Source: Chondrus crispus (lineage: Eukaryota > Rhodophyta > Florideophyceae > Gigartinales > Gigartinaceae). Taken from it: 64,000 bases of DNA. Where the stretch lies: NCBI RefSeq assembly GCF_000350225.1, contig NW_005179109.1:94912-158911 (forward strand), in the 5' to 3' direction. The translations under genes and the position numbers were made by a program. The notes below the pieces were generated by a model, which was not told the DNA's origin, did no database searches, and saw nothing but the letters and a program-made list of their open reading frames with translations. The first letter of the stretch is position 1, and each line of letters opens with the position of its first letter. Shown here piece by piece: positions 55,387-64,000 of this stretch.

Positions 55387-57945
55387 CGAACTACCCGTGC
55401 TATCGGAGCTAACCTCCTGGCTATCGACGGCCAGGTCTTCTTCTGGTAGCCGGTCGCGTGGGTAGGGACGATTCCCCCACTGCGGCTCGGCGGCCTTGGC
55501 GAAGTACTCGGGTACTTCCGGGCCTTGACCTGCGGCGTCCGGTCGTCGCAGGATATGGGGGACGAAGCGAGTCGGCTCTCCTTCGTGACCCTCCGTGGGT
55601 AGAGGGTACAGATCCTCTACCCAGTCTTGCAGGTACATTATCGCATTTTGTACCTGCTGGGGTAACCGAGAACGGTCTCGGTCCCCTCTCTCTCCTTGGC
55701 GCGGGTACCTTGTGTCCGCCTGGCGATAGGCGGGTCGATCCCGACGATCGACTTCGTTACGACGGTACCCGCCTCCACGGGGGGCGAAGCGTGCGCCCCC
55801 ACCCGTTCGGTTCGGGAAACCTTGACGCGGGGGACGGCCCTCGCCCACCGCTTGCCGGAGGAGATTACGCGCACCGGGGCGCGTCTCCATCTGGTAGCGG
55901 TAGTTCCTGTACGCCGTGAACATTCGTTGTTCCGGCGACAGGAACGGGCACGCGTACATGGCATGCCCGTACGTACGGCATAGCCAGCACACGTACGCGC
56001 TGCCGTCCGTTGAGGCGAAGGTCGCCGCGTGCCGCGCCTCCTCATCGGTGAGGAGGGGCACGCCAGACGAGGCGCTTCCCTTATCTCGACTCCAGATATC
56101 GAGCTCGGCGACGCGGGGGTCCGTGCCCCTTGCCACTCTCGGAGTGGCCGCGAATGCGGTCGCGTAACTCGACGTCGTTCCGGTCGACATCGGTGAGGGG
56201 GTTCGTGCCCCCACGGGCCCTGCTCCTTGCGTAATGAGGACAGGGTCGGCCTGCCACTCATCCTCCCCGATATGGAGGGTCGAGGCGGACGAACTTGTCG
56301 CGGCGGATTTCGTAGTCCTGCCAGCCCTCCTTGCCGGTTTCGAATCCGGCAGAGGTAAACCGCGCCGAGCGCGGTACGTTGTACCTTCCGCCGTGGCGAT
56401 ACGGCGGATGGTCGGAAGATCGGTCTTCTGACTGCCTGGCAGCCTTTGCACAGTTTCGGATACTGCGGCACGGGTTGCCCGTGCAAGTCCCTGCACGAAG
56501 TAGTGCGCGAGGGACTGTTCGGAGAAGACTGCCGTGCATCGGAACGCGGCAGTCTCGAGTCAGTCAGCAAACGTGCTTTCCGTCTCATGCGATTGCTGTC
56601 GCGCAGTAGCGACAGCGTCGTACGCTTCACCTAACACGTCGTCCGTGAGGTAGCGTTTCAAGAATTGATTCACGAGCCCCGGCCAGCTCACGTCGTCATG
56701 GAGCTGGCCGGCGCGGAGGCCACGCATCGTATAACTCGTATACAGGCGCTCCGCGTCGCGCTCGAGGAAGCGAGCGAGGACTCGTACCGCAACACCTTCG
56801 GTCAGGTGTTGCGAGTTGAAGGTGATTCGGATATCCTTCAAAAACGGCAGCAGCTGGATCGGGTCGGTACCGTCGAAGCTGCGCATCGTGGGACGGATCC
56901 CACGACAGCGTTGGACGTACTTCGCGATCCGTCCCGCGTCACCCGAGGTAACGAGCCTCGAGGTGTTATCCAAGCGGTACATACGATAGTCAGCAACGGC
57001 GCTGAACTCTTGGATCATCGTATGTACCGGCTCGAGCCCGGGTTCAGCGGGACCCAGCGTGCCGAAGGAGGTAACCGGTAGCGTACGGACGACTACCGGA
57101 CCTGGATGCTCGGCGTAACTCGCCGGCGGGTAGCCGCCCCAGCGGGGATCGACGGAGAACATCGGTTCTCCGGATCCGCGGGCGGCTCCTCCACGGTCCT
57201 GTTCGTCCGCGTGCGATACGCGGTCCACTTGCCGCCTACTTCCGACGATAGGCGGCAAGGCTTGGGTCTCAGACGCGAAGTTCGCGTCTATCGGAGGACG
57301 GCTTCCTTCTGCCGTCCGACTGGTAGCGGCACCAGTCGGACGCCAACCTTCGGGGGCGGCGGCGCTCGGAGGTACGGTACCACCGGGCCCTCCCGAGGGG
57401 GCACCGGGTAGCCTTTCGGCTATGGTACGTTCCATGTCACGGGCACGCCGACGAGTGGCGTCGAGCTCAGCGGAGAGGTGCGCGAACGCACCCAATTGCT
57501 CTGCGGACGGAGAGGTTCGGTCCTCGGGTCTTCTCACCGAGGTCGGCCTCTCAGGGCGACCTTGCCCGGACGGTCCGGGCGAGGCGAAACGGGAGTCTTC
57601 GACGAGCACTATCCGCGAGTGTAACTCGTCGATTAGTGCTCGGAGATTCTCTAAGGACTGCGTCACTCTATCGAACCTCCCTTCACGCAGGGAGCGGAGT
57701 TCGGCCATACATCGAGTGTATACATGGTCCGATACATCGATCCGAAGGGAAGTACGGACTTCCTCGATGTATCTGGCTATGCGTTCGAACATCGCCGCCG
57801 CTCTTTCCTCGGAGGAAACGAGCGACGGTTCGCAGTCACGAGGACCTGCGTCGCCGTCGCCCGACGGGGCGGATGGGGACTGCACAGCGGCCGGACTCAG
57901 ATCCGCCGCTTCGGAGCGGATCGGGGGCTCAAACTCTTGGCTCAT
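55375..57945 (-). pseudogene. gag: Element B gag with one TGA
   Basis: 857 codons with the stop, from MSQEFEPPIRSEAA (57945), the position matching element A's start, to SSKKG. The open frame extends upstream into the LTR but that part is not homologous to A. The only break is TGA at 56560-56562; element A has CGA (Arg) at the same place, so a single C-to-T change explains it. An N-terminal coiled-coil-like region precedes the capsid-like part ([36 protein letters not shown]). The zinc knuckle is CWLCRTYGHAMYAC, and an Arg/Gly-rich tail follows. Without read-through, pol could not be made as a gag fusion from this copy. Confidence 0.85.
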
Positions 57946-58004
57946 CTCGACGCGATCGGTTCGGAGGGAAGCGGAAGTCTTCTCGCAGATCGGACTCCAG
58001 GGTC

Positions 58005-58022
58005 TTCTAGGTCGGCAGACCA
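58005..58022 (-). promoter_or_regulatory. Element B primer-binding site
   Basis: The plus strand reads TTCTAGGTCGGCAGACCA, one base from the LTR. It has one difference from the A and C sites. Confidence 0.85.
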
Positions 58023-58023
58023 C

Positions 58024-58690
58024 TGTAGCATAAACACCCCCAACGGAGAGGGGTGTATGCACAGCTCGACGTAGACCCCGTCCGAACGGGAAGACGGGGG
58101 TGAAGCAGGACACCAGCTAACGGCACCGGGCAGCGGGCCCGGGTAGCGTGGTAGAGCGGGAACGGGGAGGACGCCGGTACGCGCGAGCGGTTCGACGCCT
58201 CGACGCCCCGGCGCGGTACTGGGTAACGATACAGTACCGACGGGCGGAGGCGGAGCCGACTCGTGGGCGTACCGCGCGCGTCCTCAACCCGCGCTCGGTG
58301 CCGCTCTAAGGTAGTTAGCGAGCGCTACCTTAGAATAAGCGGGAAGTCGGACCTTGACGGTCGGTGGGTGACAAATCCGTGCTTGTCCTCCTCCACCGCC
58401 GCCGGTCCGCTCCATATTTAATGTACATAATAACCTATCATAATAGTACAGTACCGATGTACTGTAGCGACGTACTGTAGCGGTCGGTCGACACTGTATG
58501 CTGTCAGCCATCGGGGCTGACAGTACACGTGTGTGCGCGTTCTTCGGTCCCGCGCGTACACGTGTACACGTGCGCCCCCTGTACTCGGGGGTACACGTGG
58601 TGGTACTGTAGAGCATCGAGCCCTACAGTAACCGATCCGGTTCTGAGTTGATCCAATCAAAAATAAAGCCCCAGGGGGGGTTATACTACA
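58024..58690 (-). repeat. LTR B, right (5')
   Basis: Near-identical partner of 46393-47060. It drives minus-strand gag-pol. The right flank GTACC repeats the left flank. Confidence 0.93.
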
Positions 58691-58695
58691 GTACC

Positions 58696-58895
58696 CACGT
58701 GTACTCACGTGTAGGGTACGCGTATGACACGTGTAAAACACGTACACATACGTGGTGCGCACAAGTTTCTACGCCAATTAGCGTGTAATGCCAAGTGGCA
58801 ATTTTAATGGAAATAATTAATTGTTAATTACATTTAATAACCGACGCCGACGACCGCGCTCGGCCAATATAGGTCGGGTGTCGGACGGCGCTACA
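58696..58895 (+). repeat. Probable LTR F, right part
   Basis: Continues the ACACGTGT-rich sequence interrupted by B, has a CCAATATAGG stretch, and ends GGCGCTACA. See 46254-46392. Confidence 0.4.
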
Positions 58896-59295
58896 GTAAA
58901 GAGGCATCAGGTGATCGGACACCATCTCTGATAGGATCCTTTACGGTTCCTATCCAGTTGGCTAAGTCTGGTACCTGCACCCTTCGTCGTCATCCTTTTT
59001 CTTGTTTTTCCTTTACTTTTTTCCCTATTTTCTACGTTTCTACGCTACACTTCTCCCTCCTTTTCTCTTCTGTCTTCTTGTTTTGTTCTTCTTCGACGCC
59101 GTCGACAACGATCCGCGACGCGACCGCCACACCCACTCCTTCTAGTTACTTGATCCCGAGTACCCCTTCACGCGCTGACCACGACTCTACCCGTGATTCT
59201 CGCGTTACCTCTGAGCTACCACAGACAGAGGGCCCCGAACACCCTGATGGTGACTGGACATACCACTTTTCCTCATAGCGAGATTTACGCCCTCG
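58896..59295. other. Spacer before the transposase
   Basis: Pyrimidine-rich, with no supported gene. The left end of the DNA transposon should lie here, but no clear inverted partner of the 61.8-kb repeat was found. Confidence 0.35.
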
Positions 59296-61587
59296 TTGGC
59301 AAATGTGTCCACTGCACTACGGCAGGTTTGCTTGCAGGACCGCCAAAAAGCACTGACCATGCTTGGATTTGCGCCTGATGGAACACGACGATCGGCGAGC
59401 ACCAATCCCTCAACTGTGCAGCCATGGACTCAGAAAGATCTGGCAATCCATTTCGGCGTTTCAAAAAGTGCCGTTACCGCGTGGATCAGCAACGGCCAAA
59501 GGATTCTCGCAACAGATTGCCTCAACGCAGTGTTTTGAAAGTGAAAAAGGATCAAGTCTGGGTCTTACCCTGAGCTTGAAAGGGCAATCACATAGTATAT
59601 GAACGATGTCGTACAAGATCTACTGCAAGAATCTCCCTTCAGAGAGATCGTCGTGCGCGAAAGAGCGCTCAGTATTCGGGATAGTATGGTGTCTACCTTA
59701 CCCGAGAGAGCGTCACTCGACAATCCGTTGAATCGGCGAAAGTTGCTTGATGAGGCCCGGCAGCTGCAGTCCTTCTCCACAAGCCATGGGTGACATCAAA
59801 GATTTATGGCTCGCAATGGATTCTCGTCCAAAAAGGGGACAGGAAATGCCAAGCATTTCGAAAAAGAATTCTTCGATAGAGCAAGACACCAGATGCAAAA
59901 AGAGGTCGCTCACCACTCTCTGCCTTGCATTATGAACACTAACGATGTGGTGGTTCTCTATAGAGCTTTACCAAGTCGATGCATTTCGCAAAATGGCACT
60001 GCGTACGAACGCATAAAGGACCGTTTAACAGCAATCCTTGCCGTTTTCGCAGACGGATCCAAGGCCCCACTGACCATTATCGGAAAGTCTAAACGACCAA
60101 GAAGCTTCCCCAGACACTTTCACGGCCCTCAGGACATAAACATATACTATATGGCACAAAGAATGCCTGGAACACAAATAGCATTTGGAGCCAAGTTGTG
60201 AAGGTGTGGCCACTCCTGCACGATAAGAAGTCCTTCACGACCAATGCTCTGACACTGATGCCTTTTTCACTTGGTGAGGTCAACTGCAGTACTTATACTA
60301 TCTCCAGTTGTCCCTCTGGCAGGTCGTAACTTGCTAGTCAGGTTATTTCGCCCGTGGTTGTCCTGCTTCCGCTGCGTCCGCATGAGTCAATATTTCATGT
60401 CCCATTCAGAAGGCCCGTTACAAATACTAATATCAGCTATCATCTTTGAGCAGCAGCCCAAACAAGGCAACACGACATTCTCCTTGCTATTTGTACGAGT
60501 CAGCTACTACAAAGGGATTTGACAAATTTGCTCGCCTGGAAGGAAGGAAAATGATTGACCTTGTCGATAATTGTTCTGCTGATAACATTACGTACACTGA
60601 TTTTTCTAACTTTAAGTGCTCTTTTCTCCCTCCAAATTTGACATCGCATAACCCATCAATGCTGCCGTCGGACATCCTTTAAGTATCATTTCCGCAGTTT
60701 ACTAGTGCGACATATTCTCGACGCAATTGATGGACAAATATGCCGAAACCCCTTGGAACGAGAGCCATTTAACATTCGGAAAGTCGTGGCTGTGTATGAT
60801 GCGGTGAGCTTAATGTCTAAAGCTTGGGACCTATTACCGAAGAGTGTTGTGCTAAACGCTTGGTTAAAGACAGATATACTTCCCTCTTTTCTAAGACAAA
60901 AAATCGCCAAGCTCCGAAATGAAAGGTCGGGGAAACGTGAGACCCTCTCTGCGTGCTCCGGCTACATAAGCACCGGGAACAGTGCTAGAAGCGCGTAAAA
61001 AATCTGCCGAAACGGCTTACTGTCGTGGGTAGTTGTACATACGTGCAGAGCAACAGGCACAAGGTGAAGAAAGTGACACGGAGACGGATTATGCGGCAGG
61101 AGCTGCAGAAGATTCTATCAATATATTGTCTAGAGAACTATTGGAGCTGAGGGATGCCGGCGTGGTCGATGTAGTTGGTGTTGCCGAAATGCAGCACTTG
61201 ATGGATGCAGAGCGTACGATACCAGTTCATGAAGCAACAACGGAGGGTGTTGCTCTCTCTCAAGCTGTAGAACTCGGGCTAGAGCAGTTGGAGTCCTTTA
61301 GCAACGTAGAGGATGAGGCTGTCGGTGACGCTACCGACGAGGATGATGCAGAAACTGTGCCGGCTGAAGAAAGTGCTTCCCGCAAACCATCACTCACCCG
61401 CTATAGTGATGCAATTGTAGCTTTATCAGAGGAACTGTAGTCTGTCATGACAGAGCCGGGACTCATTCGTTCAGAGCTTCCCTCAAATTTCAAGTCGCTG
61501 CTGCTGGAGGAATTGAGGCGCGTGCGAAAAATGCAGCGTCAGGGTCTTAAGCAAAGTCGCATTGACAGTTTCTGTACGCGTTGATAT
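59296..61587 (+). pseudogene. CENP-B/Tigger-like DDE transposase, decayed
   Basis: From 59296 to about 60201 a single frame with stops shows: a pipsqueak-type HTH (DLAIHFGVSKSAVTAWISN); a CENP-B HTH (SYPELERAI, later ARNGFSSKK); and the start of the DDE_1 domain (NTNDVVVLYRALPS, KDRLTAILAVFADGS, GKSKRPRSF). The first catalytic Asp is probably the D in NTND, where NxDE is usual. After shifts near 60250 and 60450 come LVDNCSADN (second Asp) and SFLPPNLTSHN, then LLPKSVVLNAWLKT after 60705. 61033-61440 is an acidic C-terminal part, and a tail ending KQSRIDSFCTR follows at about 61448-61584. This order is that of Tigger/Jerky transposases (DDE_1 superfamily). At least two frameshifts and several stops make it inactive. 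Confidence 0.8.
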
Positions 61588-61610
61588 CGAGTTTCTAGTG
61601 CTTTAGTCAG

Positions 61611-61796
61611 GCCTCGATAAAGTGAATTGTTGACTATATGAGATGGCGAATGTACATTGTAACGGAGAGCTCTTTTTGCTGAGGCCAGTTCACTGTAGGT
61701 CGGCTAAAGTGGGCAATCTGGGCCAAATAGGCAGGGTGGCGCCTTGCTACTGCTTGGGCAGTTCATTGCATGGAGTCTGTTCACTTTTATCGGGGC
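61611..61796. repeat. Inverted repeat, possible MITE or transposon end
   Basis: GCCTCGATAAAGTGAA (61611 on) is mirrored by TTCACTTTTATCGGGGC (61780-61796), with TTCACTGTA next to it. The ~190-bp stem-flanked tract lies just after the transposase. It may be its terminal region or a separate MITE. A related CTCGATAAAG is near 61974. Confidence 0.6.
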
Positions 61797-62101
61797 TTCA
61801 CTGTACCGAGACTTTACTCTGTAGTTGCACCAGGATTTTGGTTGTGCAATTAAAGCACTGTGTTGTTCTGTTCTTTTGTTCGTTGTTGGTTACTGTTGAT
61901 ATCTATCCGTAAACAAATCTACTTTTATCGCTAATGCAGAGCTACTTCAATCCTAATGCTCCAGTTAGGTGCTTCTCGATAAAGCAAAATCGATAGCCGC
62001 TGACATGATACTGTATTTGGCGCATATGCCATGTATGCGATATCAACCCTCCCATTTCGAGAATCGCAAGCCTGATTTATCATATCCATTTCCTTCGTTG
62101 G
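61797..62101. other. Spacer
   Basis: No supported gene between the inverted repeat and the JmjC fragment. Frames are short. Confidence 0.35.
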
Positions 62102-62725
62102 TTCCATGCGTGCAAATTAACAGAAGGAGCATACAAGGGCGAGTCGCATGTGGAATGGTACGGCATGGATGCTACCGGTCGACTGGTTAAAAAAGAGAAG
62201 CGCCCTGTACCCGGAGGCAAGAAGGAAGCCTCCAAGGGTGAAGCCATTGTGACCAGTGCCCCAGACAAAACAGAAGACACCATCGATGTTGTCAAGAGAA
62301 AGCGTTCGAATATTGCAGAGCCCTCTGCGCAGTGATGCAAGAAACGAAAGCGAAAAGTAGAAACTTCTTTTGCCGACTTTTCCGGCCCCAAGTGCCATAT
62401 CGGCAATCTCAACATGGAAGGTCTTTTGCATCACATGACGCGTATGCCGGGAGTGAACCACTCAATGTTCTACGTCGGTCACATGTTTACGCGATTTTGT
62501 TGGCACACCGAGGATGCCTTTTTGAATTCAGTTTCCTACCTTCACCGCGGAAGCGCTGACAAGAATTGGTACGCTATACCTCCGAAATACGCAGAGGCCT
62601 TCGAGGCGTATGCTGCCGAGAGTGTTTTCAATGATCGGCTGGCCAAGGTCCAGCCTTCTGCGCAGAGATATCTGATGTGCAAGTCAACCATCTTTGATCC
62701 GAGGGAACTGAAAAGTCTCGACACT
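62102..62725 (+). pseudogene. JmjC-domain (histone-demethylase-like) fragment
   Basis: One plus frame covers the tract and is broken by TGA at 62333-62335. Before the stop: FHACKLTEGAYKGE, then HVEWYGMDATGR and a lysine-rich stretch with KRKRS. After it: KKRKRKVETSFADFSG, then a JmjC core, MTRMPGVNHSMFYVGHMFTRF followed by CWHTEDAFLNSVSYLH and NWYAIPPKYAEAF. The Fe ligands H (62504-62506) and E (62510-62512) of the H-x-E motif are present. The distal His half of the domain is missing. At about 62725 the sequence changes to GC-rich and non-homologous. JmjC enzymes of the KDM4/KDM5 type demethylate histone lysines; this fragment cannot be active. Confidence 0.75.
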
Positions 62726-63200
62726 GCTCGCATTTGCCGTGCCCAGCGGCGACCGCCTGCGCGTAATGGACGTGCACGTGCCGCTGGAGCTGCTGCTGAC
62801 CAAGCCGCGACTGACCACAATGGCCGAGGAGCACGACCGCGCGTTGCGCGCGGCGTACTGGCTCAAATCTGTCGACGCCGTGCCGTGCATCCTGCCGCTG
62901 TCGCCGGTCGCCGACCACGCGCCGCGCTTCGCGCCGCACGTGCAGGACATGACGCCCCCGCGCCCGTAAGCACACGTCGAGATCGAGGACACGACCGCCC
63001 CGCCGCGGAGGAGCCCCCGCGCGAGAGGGCGCGCGAGGAACACAGCCCGCCGCCGAGGTGCGCCGTCGGATGCCTGCCGCATGCAGTTTAGGCAAGGGCC
63101 GGGGACGCTGCTGGAGCACAGCACCAGAAGCACACAAAGATCGTCAAGCAGGCTAGAAATCCCAAGCATGTGTTTCACCACAACCACTACTGCAGCCCGC
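62726..63200 (+). other. GC-rich block, possible exon remnant
   Basis: The abrupt GC-rich composition includes a plus frame about 62739-62969 (LRVMDVHVPLELLLTKPRL, then EEHDRALRAAYWLKSVDAVP) ending at TAA. It reads like a real protein segment but has no recognised family. The junction with JmjC suggests an insertion or rearrangement. Confidence 0.3.
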
Positions 63201-63342
63201 GTGGACACGCTCCGGGTCGCCCAGAGCGCGCGCGGGGCGCTAAGGCGGGGCCGGGCACCCGTGTCGTGCGGATGGGGGTTTTGTTGTAGAGGTTGTACTT
63301 GTATTATAAGCGGCGGTGCGCGACACGGCGCCGCGCGTTTGT

Positions 63343-63891
63343 CTACGACGGGGCGTCGGGCTTCGGGGTGTGTGGTTCGGGGGCGGGGCGCGGGGCAGGC
63401 GGGGCGGGGCCGAGGGTGAGGGTGGCGAGGCGGGTGAGGGCGGCGAGGCGGGGCTCGTCGGCGGGGTGGCGGTCGACGGAGACGCTGTTGTCGCGTGCGA
63501 TGCGGCGGAGCAGGGCGTGGTTGTGGTCGCGGAGGCGGTCCGCGACGCGGTGCGCGCGGTCGCGCTGCTCGGTGAGGTCGCGCAGGACGGCGAGCTTGCG
63601 GCGGCGCGAGCGGTCGGCCGTGCGGCGGTTCTTATTTGTGTGGCTTGCGCGCGAGGCACTGTTGCTGGTCGAGTTTGCGAGAGGAAAGGTGGGGACTTGA
63701 TGTTGTAAAAGATATCGCGCTTTCTTGCTAGGATGGTACGCGGTTGTTCTGAGCGGGCGATGCTGGCGGGAGCTGGAGGATGGGAGCTGGAGGATGGAGG
63801 ATGTTGGAGGCGGGAACGCGGAAGACAGAGATGCTATGATCCGTGAGCACGGGTAACATGCAGCAGGTAACAGCTCATACGCCCCATACAA
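63343..63891 (-). CDS. bZIP transcription factor candidate, 182 aa
   Basis: The basic region at about residues 86-105 is NKNRRTADRSRRRKLAVL, giving the N-x7-R signature (N88, R96). A zipper follows: heptad positions L106, A113, L120, L127 in LRDLTEQRDRAHRVADRLRD and on. The tail is Pro/Ala-rich and ends at the stop at 63343. bZIP proteins dimerise through the zipper and bind ACGT-core DNA. The first ~80 residues look low-quality, so the true start may be further downstream or an intron may lie in between. GC-rich with C/G-ending codons, unlike the neighbouring transposon DNA. Confidence 0.6.
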   Translation of the reverse strand: MYGAYELLPAACYPCSRIIASLSSAFPPPTSSILQLPSSSSRQHRPLRTTAYHPSKKARYLLQHQVPTFPLANSTSNSASRASHTNKNRRTADRSRRRKLAVLRDLTEQRDRAHRVADRLRDHNHALLRRIARDNSVSVDRHPADEPRLAALTRLATLTLGPAPPAPRPAPEPHTPKPDAPS

Positions 63892-64000
63892 CGGGCCACT
63901 GCCAAAAATTAAAAATGCGCGAATACAGAAATTATTTAAAATTATGAGTTGACATTCAGGAATCTATACATTAGTTTAACACATTATTTAATAACATATT
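63892..64000. other. AT-rich end of window
   Basis: No gene seen; probably upstream non-coding DNA of the bZIP gene. Confidence 0.5.

Larger units (their letters stand above)
46393..58690 (-). mobile_element. Element B: nearly intact chromodomain Ty3/gypsy retrotransposon
   Basis: 12.3 kb. LTRs are 46393-47060 and 58024-58690, both TGTAG...CTACA, with about seven differences seen by eye. It is flanked by GTACC on both sides (46388-46392 and 58691-58695). On the minus strand: PBS, gag with one TGA, pol intact through the chromodomain, and a 3.6-kb 3' region holding an antisense ORF. It is the youngest insertion here. Confidence 0.93.

Noticed and set aside
1-64000. tRNA or snRNA genes
   Set aside because: No cloverleaf with a good T-arm and acceptor pairing was found by eye; the PBS sites are only complements of a tRNA 3' end. 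A tRNAscan/Infernal run would be decisive.

Overview
The window looks like eukaryotic nuclear DNA dominated by transposable elements. It holds chromodomain-carrying Ty3/gypsy LTR retrotransposons, a CENP-B/Tigger-like DNA transposon, a JmjC fragment, a bZIP gene and secreted or membrane proteins in long uninterrupted frames. Intron-poor genes, TE density and mixed GC content would fit a florideophyte red alga (Chondrus-like). That is an inference; no single feature proves it.

Layout. (1) 0.5-8.3 kb: a divergent pair of decayed genes. The minus-strand gene has a methylase-like motif and a SET-like segment. The plus-strand gene has a ParB-like motif followed by a 2-oxoglutarate/Fe(II) dioxygenase. 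Together they look like a nucleic-acid or chromatin modification cassette and are the most novel item here. (2) 8.3-14.2 kb: small repeats, GC-rich islands and a decayed unknown gene (11.5-13.1 kb). (3) 14.2-17.4 kb: element A, a truncated Ty3 element with primer-binding site (PBS) and gag. (4) 17.5-18.3 kb: a short helix-turn-helix (HTH)-only derivative of a DNA transposon. (5) 18.9-22.6 kb: a secreted protein gene and a convergent type-I membrane protein (DUF2207-like). (6) 23.0-26.0 kb: element E, a plus-strand Ty3 gag-pol with in-frame nonsense codons. (7) 26.1-45.9 kb: element C, a minus-strand chromodomain Ty3 element. Its left LTR was split by element D (26.3-34.6 kb), which lacks pol; D is flanked by the 5-bp duplication CTCGG. 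D carries a ~70-bp hairpin-rich tandem array and two gag 5' copies. (8) 46.4-58.7 kb: element B, a nearly intact minus-strand element with ~1% LTR divergence and the target duplication GTACC. It sits inside what looks like another LTR (F). (9) 58.9-61.8 kb: a decayed CENP-B/Tigger transposase. (10) 62.1-63.9 kb: a JmjC fragment cut off at a GC-rich junction, and a bZIP gene on the minus strand.

How the retroelements work together. A, B, C and D share an unusual PBS, implying one tRNA primer. In B and C, pol lies in the -1 frame and an A6 run sits at the gag stop; in C this is a textbook A AAA AAC slippery site next to UAG. B and C each carry a long plus-strand (antisense) ORF just inside the 3' LTR. 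The C and D LTRs carry a TATA box centred in a perfect palindrome, which could support bidirectional transcription. Many elements are broken by C-to-T-type nonsense changes rather than indels, suggesting methylation-driven decay. All function calls are from motifs read by eye; no database search was run.
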